Shown here: piece by piece, positions 26,799-35,700 of the stretch
Position numbering within the stretch: position 1 is the first letter of the stretch
Layout: every line of letters begins with the position of its first letter
From: Armatimonadota bacterium
GTDB lineage: Bacteria > Armatimonadota > UBA5829 > DSUL01
Length of the DNA stretch: 64,000 nucleotides
Direction of reading: 5' to 3'
NCBI GenBank assembly: GCA_020846715.1
Contig: JADLDK010000011.1
Span: forward strand, 1-64,000
Program-made: the position numbers and the translations under genes
The notes under the pieces: generated by a model
Seen by the model: only the letters and a program-made list of their open reading frames with translations
What the model was told of the DNA's origin: nothing
Database searches by the model: none

Positions 26799-27683
26799 AT
26801 GCGGTTTTTGGGCGTATTCAAGAACATTGCTCGTAAGATTCAGGGCAAGACGATTCTCGACGCGGCGACGGAAGAGGAGCTGGAAGAGGCATTGCTGAGC
26901 GCAGATGTCTCTTACGAGACGGTCGAGAAGATATTCGAGCGCATACGAGAGTCCAGACAGCACGCAGACGGCGTACAGGCGGCGCTGAAAGAGACGCTGG
27001 CAGGTATGATGGGGGCGAATACGTCGCAGGAAATCGCCACAGGAGACACTCCTCCCACCGTCGTGTTCGTTGCCGGCGTCAACGGAGTTGGCAAGACAAC
27101 AAGCATTGCGAAGCTGGCGTATATGTACACGCAGCAGGGAAAGCAGGTGTTGCTTGCCGCTGCGGACACGTTTCGCGCGGCGGCGATCGATCAGCTTGAA
27201 ATTTGGGCGCAGCGTGTGGGCTGTCAGATTGTCAAGCACGCTCCGGGCGCCGACCCGGCCGCTGTCGTCTTCGATAGCGTATCCGCGGCCAAGGCCAGAG
27301 GCGTCGACATCGTTATCGTGGACACGGCCGGGCGCCTGCACACCAGATCCAACCTGATGGAAGAGTTGAAGAAGATCACGCGCGCAGTGGAGAAGGCCAA
27401 TGGGCGAGGTCCGGATGAGACGCTTCTGGTACTGGACGCGACTACAGGGCAGAACGCGATATCGCAGGCACGGGAGTTTCTGTCGGCTGTCGATATTACG
27501 GGCCTTGTACTGGCAAAAATGGACAGCTCCGCTCGCGGTGGGACAGTCATCAGTATCAGTGATGAACTGGGAGTGCCGGTTAAGTTGGTCGGCACTGGCG
27601 AACAACTGGACGATCTGAAAGTGTTCAATCCGGAGGAGTTCGTCGAATCGCTCTTTGCCGATCCCGTCGCCCAGACAGCATAG
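26799..27683 (+). CDS. ftsY: Signal recognition particle receptor FtsY
   Basis: 294 residues. SRP receptor GTPase that docks ribosome-SRP complexes at the membrane. G-domain marks: GVNGVGKTTSIAK (G1), ADTFRAAAIDQLEIWAQ, VDTAGRL and LAKMDSSARGGT; GTGEQLDDLKVFNPEEFVESLF closes the protein. The N-domain is helical (about 1-75). There is no long acidic A-domain, so it is a short form, usual outside Proteobacteria; the start MRFLGVFKNIARK is a membrane-binding amphipathic helix. I chose ATG 26799; a TTG at 26787 is also possible, but AGAGGGG is too close to it. Confidence 0.95.
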   Translation: MRFLGVFKNIARKIQGKTILDAATEEELEEALLSADVSYETVEKIFERIRESRQHADGVQAALKETLAGMMGANTSQEIATGDTPPTVVFVAGVNGVGKTTSIAKLAYMYTQQGKQVLLAAADTFRAAAIDQLEIWAQRVGCQIVKHAPGADPAAVVFDSVSAAKARGVDIVIVDTAGRLHTRSNLMEELKKITRAVEKANGRGPDETLLVLDATTGQNAISQAREFLSAVDITGLVLAKMDSSARGGTVISISDELGVPVKLVGTGEQLDDLKVFNPEEFVESLFADPVAQTA

Positions 27684-27714
27684 AGATCGCCAATCGTTTG
27701 TGAGCTAGATCGAT

Positions 27715-28860
27715 CTAGGGCCTGGGCGGCTTGATGACGGTGACCGTCACCTGGCCTCGATTGCGCGAAACCAGAAGCACCGGGTCAACCGGGTAGGCTT
27801 TCCTCGGATTCCACGCATCTTTGTCCCAGAGACGCGCTTCCAACTTTTCGTCACCACCGGCTTTTTGATCCAGGTTGCGATAGGCAACGATGGTGATTTC
27901 ATGGTTTCTGTAAGGGCCTTTTTTCGGAAGCTCCATTTCTCCCTGCCAGGCTCCCTCCTCCGTACGAGTCAGTGACTGCCGCTGGCGTGTCGACAGGTCC
28001 CACGCGACGACGCAGGTCGAAGATAGCATCTCGTCAGGCAGAGGCATCTGACAACTGAGCCTGACTGTAGCGCCCGCCTCGACGATCATAGGATCGGCTG
28101 AGACGTGGTTGAGAATCCCAAAGTGGCGCGGAGCGGACGACACACCACCTGATTCTTCAGAGGCGAGCAGGACGGGGTCAACAGTCGCCGCAGCTTTGCT
28201 GTGCCCGTTCTCATCGCGGAAGCGTTCGAGAGCATAGACCGACACACGACCATGATAGTCTTTGGCTCCCTGTTTCCACACGCGCACTGTGACCTCTCCG
28301 GGTTGAGGGTCACTGTTCCGCATCTGGTCAGATCGCTCGTCCTCGGGCGAGTCATCGTCCAGAGCTCCCACCACAGCATCGGAGGCCGCGCGTCCAACGG
28401 TGCGGCCTATCTGTCCCACGGCCGCTTCCGCTACAGGGCCTGCGCCCGATACAGCCGCCACAGACACCCCGGCAACCGCCGCGCCACCAGCCGCTCTCGC
28501 CGCGCCCTTGAAAAGCGCCTTTGTAGACCCGCCGACGAAGCGAGCGGTTGTGCGAACCGGCCAGGTGACAACGCCAATCAACGATGAGAAGAGACTGCCA
28601 CCGCTGGAGGGAGCTTTGAGATGCGCGTGCTTCCACTCAGTCTCAATGGCCCACGTCCCGTCGCCATCTGTGAGATCTGTACCAACCACGTCTCCACTGT
28701 CATCGAAAAGCGCAACGGTGGCTCCTGTTAGGGCCGCACCTGTAGAGGCGTCCACCACAACCCCGCCAACAACCAGACCGGCCTCAGCTATTGAAGCGCA
28801 CATCCCGACAAGGCTCAGCGTCGCCAACCCGATTATCAATCGAAAGAAGAAAGCCCGCAT
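27715..28860 (-). CDS. Exported protein with carboxypeptidase-regulatory-like domain
   Basis: 381 residues. Signal peptide about 1-27 (FFFRLIIGLATLSLVGMCASIAEA). About 28-80 is a CarboxypepD-reg or transthyretin-like fold (VGGVVVDASTGAALTGATVALFDDSGDVVGTDLTDGDGTWAIET). About 110-170 is very rich in Ala and Gly, resembling a glycine-zipper or membrane-associated segment. The rest is beta-rich without a family I recognise (about 200-381). I start at 28860 because a signal peptide begins there; eight codons upstream is another ATG. It is convergent with ftsY, whose stop is 31 bases away with a 14-base palindrome between (27705-27718). Confidence 0.65.
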   Translation of the reverse strand: MRAFFFRLIIGLATLSLVGMCASIAEAGLVVGGVVVDASTGAALTGATVALFDDSGDVVGTDLTDGDGTWAIETEWKHAHLKAPSSGGSLFSSLIGVVTWPVRTTARFVGGSTKALFKGAARAAGGAAVAGVSVAAVSGAGPVAEAAVGQIGRTVGRAASDAVVGALDDDSPEDERSDQMRNSDPQPGEVTVRVWKQGAKDYHGRVSVYALERFRDENGHSKAAATVDPVLLASEESGGVSSAPRHFGILNHVSADPMIVEAGATVRLSCQMPLPDEMLSSTCVVAWDLSTRQRQSLTRTEEGAWQGEMELPKKGPYRNHEITIVAYRNLDQKAGGDEKLEARLWDKDAWNPRKAYPVDPVLLVSRNRGQVTVTVIKPPRP

Positions 28861-28940
28861 ATCCTCGAAATAACCTCCCCCCATACCTTACAATATCAGA
28901 GCCTCAGAATTCCAGCACAGTCACCTGTAAGACAAACCAA

Positions 28941-28968
28941 AACGGCCCCGAGATTTCTCAGGGCCGGT
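28941..28968 (-). terminator. Terminator after the HDOD gene
   Basis: On the minus strand AACCGGCCCTGAG pairs with CTCGGGGCCGTT (one mismatch, AAAT loop) and TTTGGTTTGT follows. It stands 33 bases past the HDOD stop. Confidence 0.7.
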
Positions 28969-29001
28969 TTCTGGAGAGGGAGGCCAAGGATCAAAGGTGA
29001 G

Positions 29002-29886
29002 TTATGCGGCTTTGAGCGCACCGCCTTCGGGCATATTTGCCGCCCAGGACAAGACTTCGCCACACTCACTCAGCCGCTGAGGCACTTCGGACGCCACACT
29101 CTGCAAAGCTGACTCTTCCAATCCACAGGCGCGAGTCACCTCTGCAGCGCTCACCTGGACCTTACAGTCTGTAAGATATCCGCCATACATGGCTTTTGAA
29201 AGCAGGTTCGCTCCGCTGACAGCCAGCACCATCGGATCGGCGCCAGGATTCATATCGTGGTGTTGCCCGATCGGGCGGCCGATCGCTTCTGGAATCCGCC
29301 ACTCTTGCGCAAGAAGGGCGCCGACAGTCGCGTGATCAGTCCCGAAGACCTTGCGTTCGGCAAAGCGCATATCGCCATTTGTTCCTGATGCGATCCAGAC
29401 AGCTTTTCCGAAGTCTTCAGAAGAATTGCGGGCAATGATGAGTTTGCCGACGTCATGCAACAGACCCGCAACAAAGGCAGACTCACTTCCCCGTCTGGAA
29501 CCAGTGAGATAGCGGGCAATGATTTCCGCAGCGGCGCCCGTTGCGACACAGTGCTGCCAGAAAGACTGCCAACTGAGACCTGGAACGCCGGTTTCCGGCA
29601 GTACGTGGTCAACCACAGAGGCAGCCAGCGCAACGGTCTTGACAGCGCTGAACCCGAGTGTGACTACGGCTTGCGTGACGGTCTCGGCCTTCGTCAAGCG
29701 CCCGTAGAAGGCCGAGTTGGCCATCCGGAGCACTTTGGTCGAGAGCGCTGGGTCCAGCATGATCGCGTTGGCGACGTCATCAGCCGTCGCGCTGTCTGAA
29801 CTGGCCACGGAGACAATACTGGCCATGCCACTTGGCAGGCTTGGAATGTCTATGCTTCTAGTGTAAAGCGGCTTACTCTGGTCCAA
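29002..29886 (-). CDS. HDOD domain protein
   Basis: 294 residues. HDOD is a metal-independent relative of the HD domain found in signalling proteins, often tied to chemotaxis or stress control. The family lead PSLPSGMASIVSVASSDSATADDVANAIMLDPALSTKVLRMANSAFYG (about 15-62) is complete, then GFSAVKTVALAASV and GLLHDVGKLIIA (about 141-152). No receiver, GGDEF or kinase part is attached. Start is TTG 29886 with GGAGG five bases ahead. It diverges from the mrp gene across a 738-base region. Confidence 0.9.
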   Translation of the reverse strand: MDQSKPLYTRSIDIPSLPSGMASIVSVASSDSATADDVANAIMLDPALSTKVLRMANSAFYGRLTKAETVTQAVVTLGFSAVKTVALAASVVDHVLPETGVPGLSWQSFWQHCVATGAAAEIIARYLTGSRRGSESAFVAGLLHDVGKLIIARNSSEDFGKAVWIASGTNGDMRFAERKVFGTDHATVGALLAQEWRIPEAIGRPIGQHHDMNPGADPMVLAVSGANLLSKAMYGGYLTDCKVQVSAAEVTRACGLEESALQSVASEVPQRLSECGEVLSWAANMPEGGALKAA

Positions 29887-30624
29887 CTATCCCTCCCATC
29901 GTCGCAGCGGCGCATCCGCACCAGACCATCTCAGTGCAGTCGGCTAGCGCTTTACTGCCGATCCAGCTCCTCCGGCGACGTCAAATCCTGGCCGCTATGA
30001 AAGAGTTGGATACCCCGTCAAAGGGCGCTGCGACGCGCGCACCCTTTTGTCCCAACTGCACGAATCTAAATTGTAAACAGTTTCACGCAAGTGAGGTCTG
30101 CAAGAAGACTTCACCGGCATTCGCGCTAAAGCTCAACGCGCTCGGTGGCTGTAAAGCACCCACACAAACAGCTTACGACTCTGGCAGACCTCTCAGCCGA
30201 GATTCGGCCTCTGGCCGCTCCGGCTATCTGTCACGACTGGGCGCGCTCACAGACTCTGCTGCGCGAAAAACAGAACCCGAAGTGGGCTATCCCGGCACGG
30301 GAGCAAACATCCCCCTCGGCCGTACCGGGGCTAGTTGTTTGTTCCACAATCCTTCCGGAGACTGGAACCAAATATGCTGACCCGGCGCTGCCATATCCGC
30401 CTCGCCTCAACGGTCTTGTAAGCCTTGCTATCCCCCCGAGTTTTGGTCCAGGTGCTGCCAGAAGCCCATGCCGGGCAGGCGAAATATCCAGCAAGGCATG
30501 CGGAGTCTGTAAGATGCCAGCAGCTCTGCAGGGAGAGACAGGGTGGAGAACCGAAGAGTCACGCCATTGACCCGCGGTTTGCCACACATCAGTCTCTTTA
30601 GTGATAATCCACTCGGAGGTCTTC
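29887..30624. other. Long divergent region with two doubtful cysteine-rich frames
   Basis: 738 bases between HDOD (minus) and mrp (plus). Two frames on + overlap: one (29997-30380) begins MKELDTPSKGAATRAPFCPNC and holds several Cys (CPNCTNLNCKQF); the other (30145-30570, GTG start) has KACGVCKMPA near its end. Neither has a good ribosome site or a family I know, but codon third positions in the second are GC-rich like real genes here. A frameshifted old gene is possible. No promoter or RNA is clear. Confidence 0.25.
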
Positions 30625-31794
30625 ATGATTTTCGGTCGTAAAAACCAGCAGGAAAGTGGCGCTAAGGATTCCGGCCTGACCTCAGAGGCAGTTCTGGAAG
30701 TCTTGCGCACAGTTAATGATCCAGAATTGCACCGCTCGCTTGTCGAGCTCAACATGGTGCGGGACATCATTGTTACAGACGGTGTTGTAGATTTTGAAGT
30801 AGTGTTGACGACACCCGCGTGTCCTTTGAAGAACACGATTGAGGACGATTGCACGGCTGCTGTCAGCGCGCTGCCCGGCGTTGAGAAGGTCAATATCCGC
30901 TGGGCCAGCCAGGTTCCCAAGTCTTTTGAACAACAGGCGCTGCCCGGCGTCAAAAATGTTATCGCAGTCGCCAGCGGCAAAGGCGGCGTGGGCAAATCCA
31001 CTGTGTCCGTAAATATAGCGGCCGCCCTGCAGAAAGCTGGCGCGAATACGGGCCTTCTGGACTGCGATATCTACGGCCCCAGCCTCCCGATGATGCTCGA
31101 CATTCATGAACAGCCGATGCTCGAGGATATTCCGGATCACAACACAGGTGAGGTCAAGCGGAAGATGATCCCGCTGGAGAAGTACGACCTCAAGCTGATG
31201 TCTCTCGGATTCCTGGCGCCTTCAGACACGGCTGTAATCTGGCGTGGCCCGCTGGTCGCCAGCGCAGTTAGGCAGATGTTGACAGATACGTACTGGGGGA
31301 GCCTGGACTATCTCATTGTTGATCTGCCGCCGGGAACCGGAGACGCTCCAATGAGCCTGGCACAGCAAGTCCCTTTGAGCGGTGTTGTAGTTGTTATGAC
31401 TCCACAGGACCTGGCAACCAAGATAGCTGGCAAATCGGTGCGTATGTTCCGATCTGAGAATCTGACAGTTCCGGTGCTTGGGATTATTGAGAACATGGCT
31501 ACGTTTGTCTGCCCGCACTGCCAGAATGAAACCGATATCTTCGGGCACAAAGGCGCCGCGGAGCAGGCGGCGAAGGACTTTGGCGTGCGCTTCCTGGGAC
31601 GGCTGCCACTTGACCCGCGCATTGTCGAGGATTCAGACAAGGGAGTTCCCACTGTCATTGCAGCGCCGGAGTCGCGCGTGGCGGAGGAATACCGGTCTAT
31701 CGCGTCGGAAATAGCTGCAGAGGTGAGCGTGCAGGCGCTTCGACCGGTTGGTTCGAAGACTCCTCCAGTTGAGTTTGCCTCGGTTAACAGCTAG
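30625..31794 (+). CDS. mrp: Mrp/NBP35-type iron-sulfur cluster carrier ATPase
   Basis: 389 residues. P-loop ATPase that carries iron-sulfur clusters to apoproteins in the cytoplasm. The N-terminal MIP18/DUF59 domain spans about 14-95 (LRTVNDPELHRSLVELNMV ... TTPACPLKN), then Walker A-like ASGKGGVGKSTVSVNIA (about 116), LIVDLPPGTGDAPM, and CPHCQNETDIFG, the CxxC that holds the cluster. The start at 30625 has GGAGG seven bases ahead, while the open frame begins earlier at 30601. It stands alone between divergent HDOD and ThuA genes. Confidence 0.95.
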   Translation: MIFGRKNQQESGAKDSGLTSEAVLEVLRTVNDPELHRSLVELNMVRDIIVTDGVVDFEVVLTTPACPLKNTIEDDCTAAVSALPGVEKVNIRWASQVPKSFEQQALPGVKNVIAVASGKGGVGKSTVSVNIAAALQKAGANTGLLDCDIYGPSLPMMLDIHEQPMLEDIPDHNTGEVKRKMIPLEKYDLKLMSLGFLAPSDTAVIWRGPLVASAVRQMLTDTYWGSLDYLIVDLPPGTGDAPMSLAQQVPLSGVVVVMTPQDLATKIAGKSVRMFRSENLTVPVLGIIENMATFVCPHCQNETDIFGHKGAAEQAAKDFGVRFLGRLPLDPRIVEDSDKGVPTVIAAPESRVAEEYRSIASEIAAEVSVQALRPVGSKTPPVEFASVNS

Positions 31795-31833
31795 ACAGAC
31801 AAGACATCCGCGCTGTCAAGATGGGAGAGCATA

Positions 31834-32646
31834 ATGAAGAAATCGTCCATTGTGATGGCGGTTGCGGTGGTGGCGTTGACTGTTGCGGGGTCTCAGTGTT
31901 TCGCCGCTCCCAAAGCAACGAAACATCTTCTGGTCGTGACTCATACCGCAGCATTCCGGCACGATTCCATCCCGACCGCTGAAGAAGTACTGGCAGACCT
32001 GGGAGCTAAGAGCGGAATTTACGACGTGGACTACGCCAGGGATGAAGCCGAAGTCAAACAAAAGATGTCGGTAGCTGCGTTGAAGGCCTATGACGGCGTG
32101 GTATTCGCCAATACTACGGGAAACCTCGGTATCCCGGATCTGCACGGCTTTTTGGACTGGCTGAAGACAGGCAAGGGCTTTGTGGGGATGCACAGCGCAT
32201 CCGACACTTATCACCCTTCTGAGGTTCAAGGCGACAGAAGCTATGTTGAGATGCTGGGTGGTGAGTTCAGGACGCATCGAAAGCAGTGTTCGATCGAGGC
32301 GATCGTCAACGATCTGAAGCATCCGGCGGTGAAGCAGCTCGGCAAGAGCTGGACAATCTTCGATGAGATCTATCTCTTCAAAGAAAACAATAGACCGGAC
32401 GTGCATGTGCTGCTCAGCACGACAACCGACCCGTGCGCTGACACCCCGGCTGCTGGTGACTTTCTGGTGTCTTGGGTGAAAGACTATGGGAAGGGCCGGG
32501 TGTTTTACACATCGCTCGGACACCGGATAGATGTCTGGGAAAACCCGGTTTATCAGCAGCATATTCTTCACGGAATCAAGTGGGCGCTGAAACTGGAGAA
32601 GGGCAGCGCGAAACCAGACAACCCGGCGCCACCGATACCCAGGTAG
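31834..32646 (+). CDS. Secreted ThuA-like domain protein
   Basis: 270 residues. Signal peptide 1-24 (VAVVALTVAGSQCFA-AP). The rest is a ThuA/trehalose-utilisation fold related to glutamine amidotransferases: HLLVVTHTAAFRHDSIPTAEEVL, VVFANTTGNLGIPDLHGFLDWLKTGKGFVGMHSASDTYH, MLGGEFRTH, IFDEIYLFKENNRPDVHVLL, VKDYGKGRVFYTSLGHRIDVW. ThuA proteins occur with sugar oxidation genes (often beside Gfo/Idh and SMP-30) and are thought to act on oxidised sugars, but the reaction is not established for this one. It ends in a Pro-rich tail before a strong hairpin. Confidence 0.88.
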   Translation: MKKSSIVMAVAVVALTVAGSQCFAAPKATKHLLVVTHTAAFRHDSIPTAEEVLADLGAKSGIYDVDYARDEAEVKQKMSVAALKAYDGVVFANTTGNLGIPDLHGFLDWLKTGKGFVGMHSASDTYHPSEVQGDRSYVEMLGGEFRTHRKQCSIEAIVNDLKHPAVKQLGKSWTIFDEIYLFKENNRPDVHVLLSTTTDPCADTPAAGDFLVSWVKDYGKGRVFYTSLGHRIDVWENPVYQQHILHGIKWALKLEKGSAKPDNPAPPIPR

Positions 32647-32688
32647 AAGTTGCATAAATGGCCGCACTGCGGCCAACCCGGTGAAAGG

Positions 32689-32716
32689 ACGGCCGCCTGC
32701 GTTTGCAGGCGGCCGT
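32689..32716. terminator. Perfect 12-pair hairpin between convergent genes
   Basis: ACGGCCGCCTGC and its exact complement enclose a GTTT loop, 43 bases past ThuA and 33 bases past the hydrolase on the other strand. No T run, but the stem is strong. A second smaller palindrome (GGCCGCA / TGCGGCC, about 32659-32674) precedes it. Confidence 0.65.
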
Positions 32717-32748
32717 TGCTACTCCTGAAGCGATGATCCGTTGCGCGC

Positions 32749-35700
32749 CTACGGCGTAGAGATTCCTCCGGAGACCTCCTTGATCATCGGCCACACTTGC
32801 GCGCCAGACTTCCAGGACGAGCTGATACCAGTGACTGAAACTGTCGTCCCCACAGCAGGAACAGCGTCAATCGGACAATAGACCCTTACTCCGATATACC
32901 CGGAGCCATCGCTGATGCTGGACCCGTCGTCCAGGTAGAAGAAGTCGGCCCCCGCAAAAGTCACGCGCCCAGTAACCTGAACCAGAAGCCCCGTATTCTG
33001 CAGCCCCGGCGCGCCGCCAACTGGCGGAGTGTACACACCGGACCAGACTCCTCCGAGCGACGCAACTGACACGCTGAGCGCTTTCAGGGGCGATCCACTC
33101 CCGGCAGGCGTAAGGATGGCATCTTTCAACTGGCGTTCACCAGACGCGGTTGTCGTGAGCGTCGCACTGACACTGACCAGATCACCAGGAGAAAATCCGT
33201 TACCCACCACGCTGATACCGGCGCTTCGATCTGACTCACAGATGTACAGTTCAGAGCCAAATACAGCACAGACGGGCTTGGCGGAGCTCAATTGAATGAC
33301 AGTATCATCCTCAAGCTGTTTGAGCTGCCCAATTCGCGCCACACTCTGCCCGGCAACAACTGTGATCCCGTCAGACGTCCCGACACCACTGGTCAGACCG
33401 GCGGCATTGGTCGCCCTGACCTCAAAAACATAGGTCTTACCAGGGGCTAAGGACAGGAAAGTGACGGTCACTTCAGTCGCGGAACCGGCGCTGGTCCAAT
33501 CCCTTATGACTGGCCCACCCTGCTCCAGGAGCCGGTACTCATACTCCGCGACCCCACTTCCCGGATCGGTAGCGCTCCAAGAGGCGTGCAGGCTGGAAAC
33601 GCTGGTAGTCGTCGCGCCATCATCTGTAACGGCAGGGATGGTGGGTGCGGTTGCGTCGAAGTTGTAGGGGCCGAAGTCGTATGACCCGTTGGGGACTCCG
33701 GCAGAATTGTAGCTCTGGGCATGGAAGTACCAACTGCCTTCCGACGAAGCGTACTTCAGCAGTCCCAACTGAGTCCAGTCACTTTCCCCAGAACCTCCCC
33801 AGGTGTGTGTAGGCGATTTATCCCAGGCAACGCGGTATTTCGCCACCCGACCGGGGCCAAACCCGCCCTGAGTGCTGAACACAAAGTCGCTCGTGGTGTA
33901 CCAGTCTCCAGCATTCTTGTTGCAGGTGATTGTCTCGGGTGTCGGAGCCTCTGAGAGCGTAACAGCGGTGGCTGGAACAGAAATAGCGGACTCATTGCCC
34001 CCTGCGTCATAAGCGGAGACACCGTAGCTGAATGAGGTATTTGCCGAGAGCCCGACATCTGTGTACTCAGGTTCTGACACAGTGGCAACAGGCTGATTAT
34101 CCTTGTAGATGCGATAACCGGTTACCGCGATATTGTCCGTGGAGGCCGTCCAGGAGAGGTGAACTTCGCTGGTAGTGACACTTTGCACCTGCAGCCCCGC
34201 GGGACGCGATGGAGGCTCTACGTCACCTGCCGACCCCTTGAACACAAACTTCACCGCATCGGACATCAGCCTGGGAGTACCGCCTGTAGTCCCCTTCGAG
34301 GAAGCGTTTCCGTCAATCTTGACACTGGCATTTGAAGCCGACTGGCCAGCATTGAACGTGTATTCTCCCACGTACTGCCACTGATTTTCATAAGGCTGCG
34401 CATTGTTCTGATCCCAGTTATGGTTGTAGACTACAGAGCCCCCGGAGATGACTTTGAAGTTGGTGCTGGCGCCGTTGGATGAAGCCCCCCATGTGACGTA
34501 AACCTCGTACGGTCCCGAATAAGGCAGACTGGGCACGAATGTGGCCGTAGCGCCTGTGAAATTGGTTGCGTATCGGGATCCAGAACCGCTGAGACCCTGA
34601 GCGGAACTCTTGGCAGTGCTGTCACCCCACGAACCTGCCTCTGTGTAGGATGGGGACGGCGTGAGCGTGCCATTCGATTTTCTGGACTCTATGACGACGT
34701 CCGGCACTGCTACGCCTGTTGTGGTGAAAGTGGAGCCGGACGACACGCTGCTACAACCACCACCTGGAGTAGATATCACGCGATAGTAGTACAGTGTATT
34801 GGCGGAGAGACCGGAGAGCACCACACTGTGATTCGTAACCAGGGCGGGATCGAGCAGCGTCATAGAGCCATAAGAGGCAGTAGTGCCGTATTCCACCCGG
34901 CTGTCTGAAGGTAAGTCGGTTGTCCACAGGATTGTGGCAAACTGCGTGCTGATCCCTTGCGCTGTTACACCGGATATCGTCGCGTACGTACAGCCGCTTG
35001 GAGACAAAGTGAAGTTACGCACAGCCATCGTTCCGGCCGCCACAGCCTGCTGCGCTGAAGCAGAAGCAAAATAAGGCTTTGCGACCGAGACAGTGTAAGT
35101 GCCGGGCGGCAAGTCTATGAAGGCATAGTGCCCTGTTCCGTCAGATTTCTGAGTACGGGTTACCGGGCCAGTGACTGTTACACTGGCGCCATCCACGGGA
35201 GCGCCCGTGGATCCGTCAAAGATATGACCGCGTATGTGCCCTTTCGTCGGTGCTGTTTTCCATGGCATTGTGGGGATATCGGTCGGCGACGGCGTCACCT
35301 GTGACACTAGGCTGGGAGCAAACCCTGCCCACGTGCCTCCGGCATACGGAACGCGGTAGGAATAACCCGCAAAACCATCCGCATAGTTGCCGGATGGAGA
35401 GGGGTTTCGCGTCTGCTTAATCTGTGAGATAGCGTTGGAAAGAGAGTTAAGGTACACTCCGGGACCGATCACCATCTGGCGGCTGGCCTTGCGATCTTTG
35501 CCGAAGTTCATCCAGCGCGTGTAATCCGCCGCGTAAGAGCCCGCCTGGTCGAAGTACATCATCGGCACCGCCATGTCAATGATGCCTTCCTGCAGCCAAC
35601 TGTCCCAGTCGGAGTAGTACTGATAATAAGGCCGCGTGTTCTTGAAAGCGTTGCGCGTGGAGGCTGTTGGGCCAGGTGCGCCTCCGACAAACGCGCCGGA

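Noticed and set aside
27705-27718. Palindrome CTAGATCGATCTAG between ftsY and the next gene
   Set aside because: It lies on the stop codon of a convergent gene with no other copies noticed; most likely chance or a weak shared terminator.
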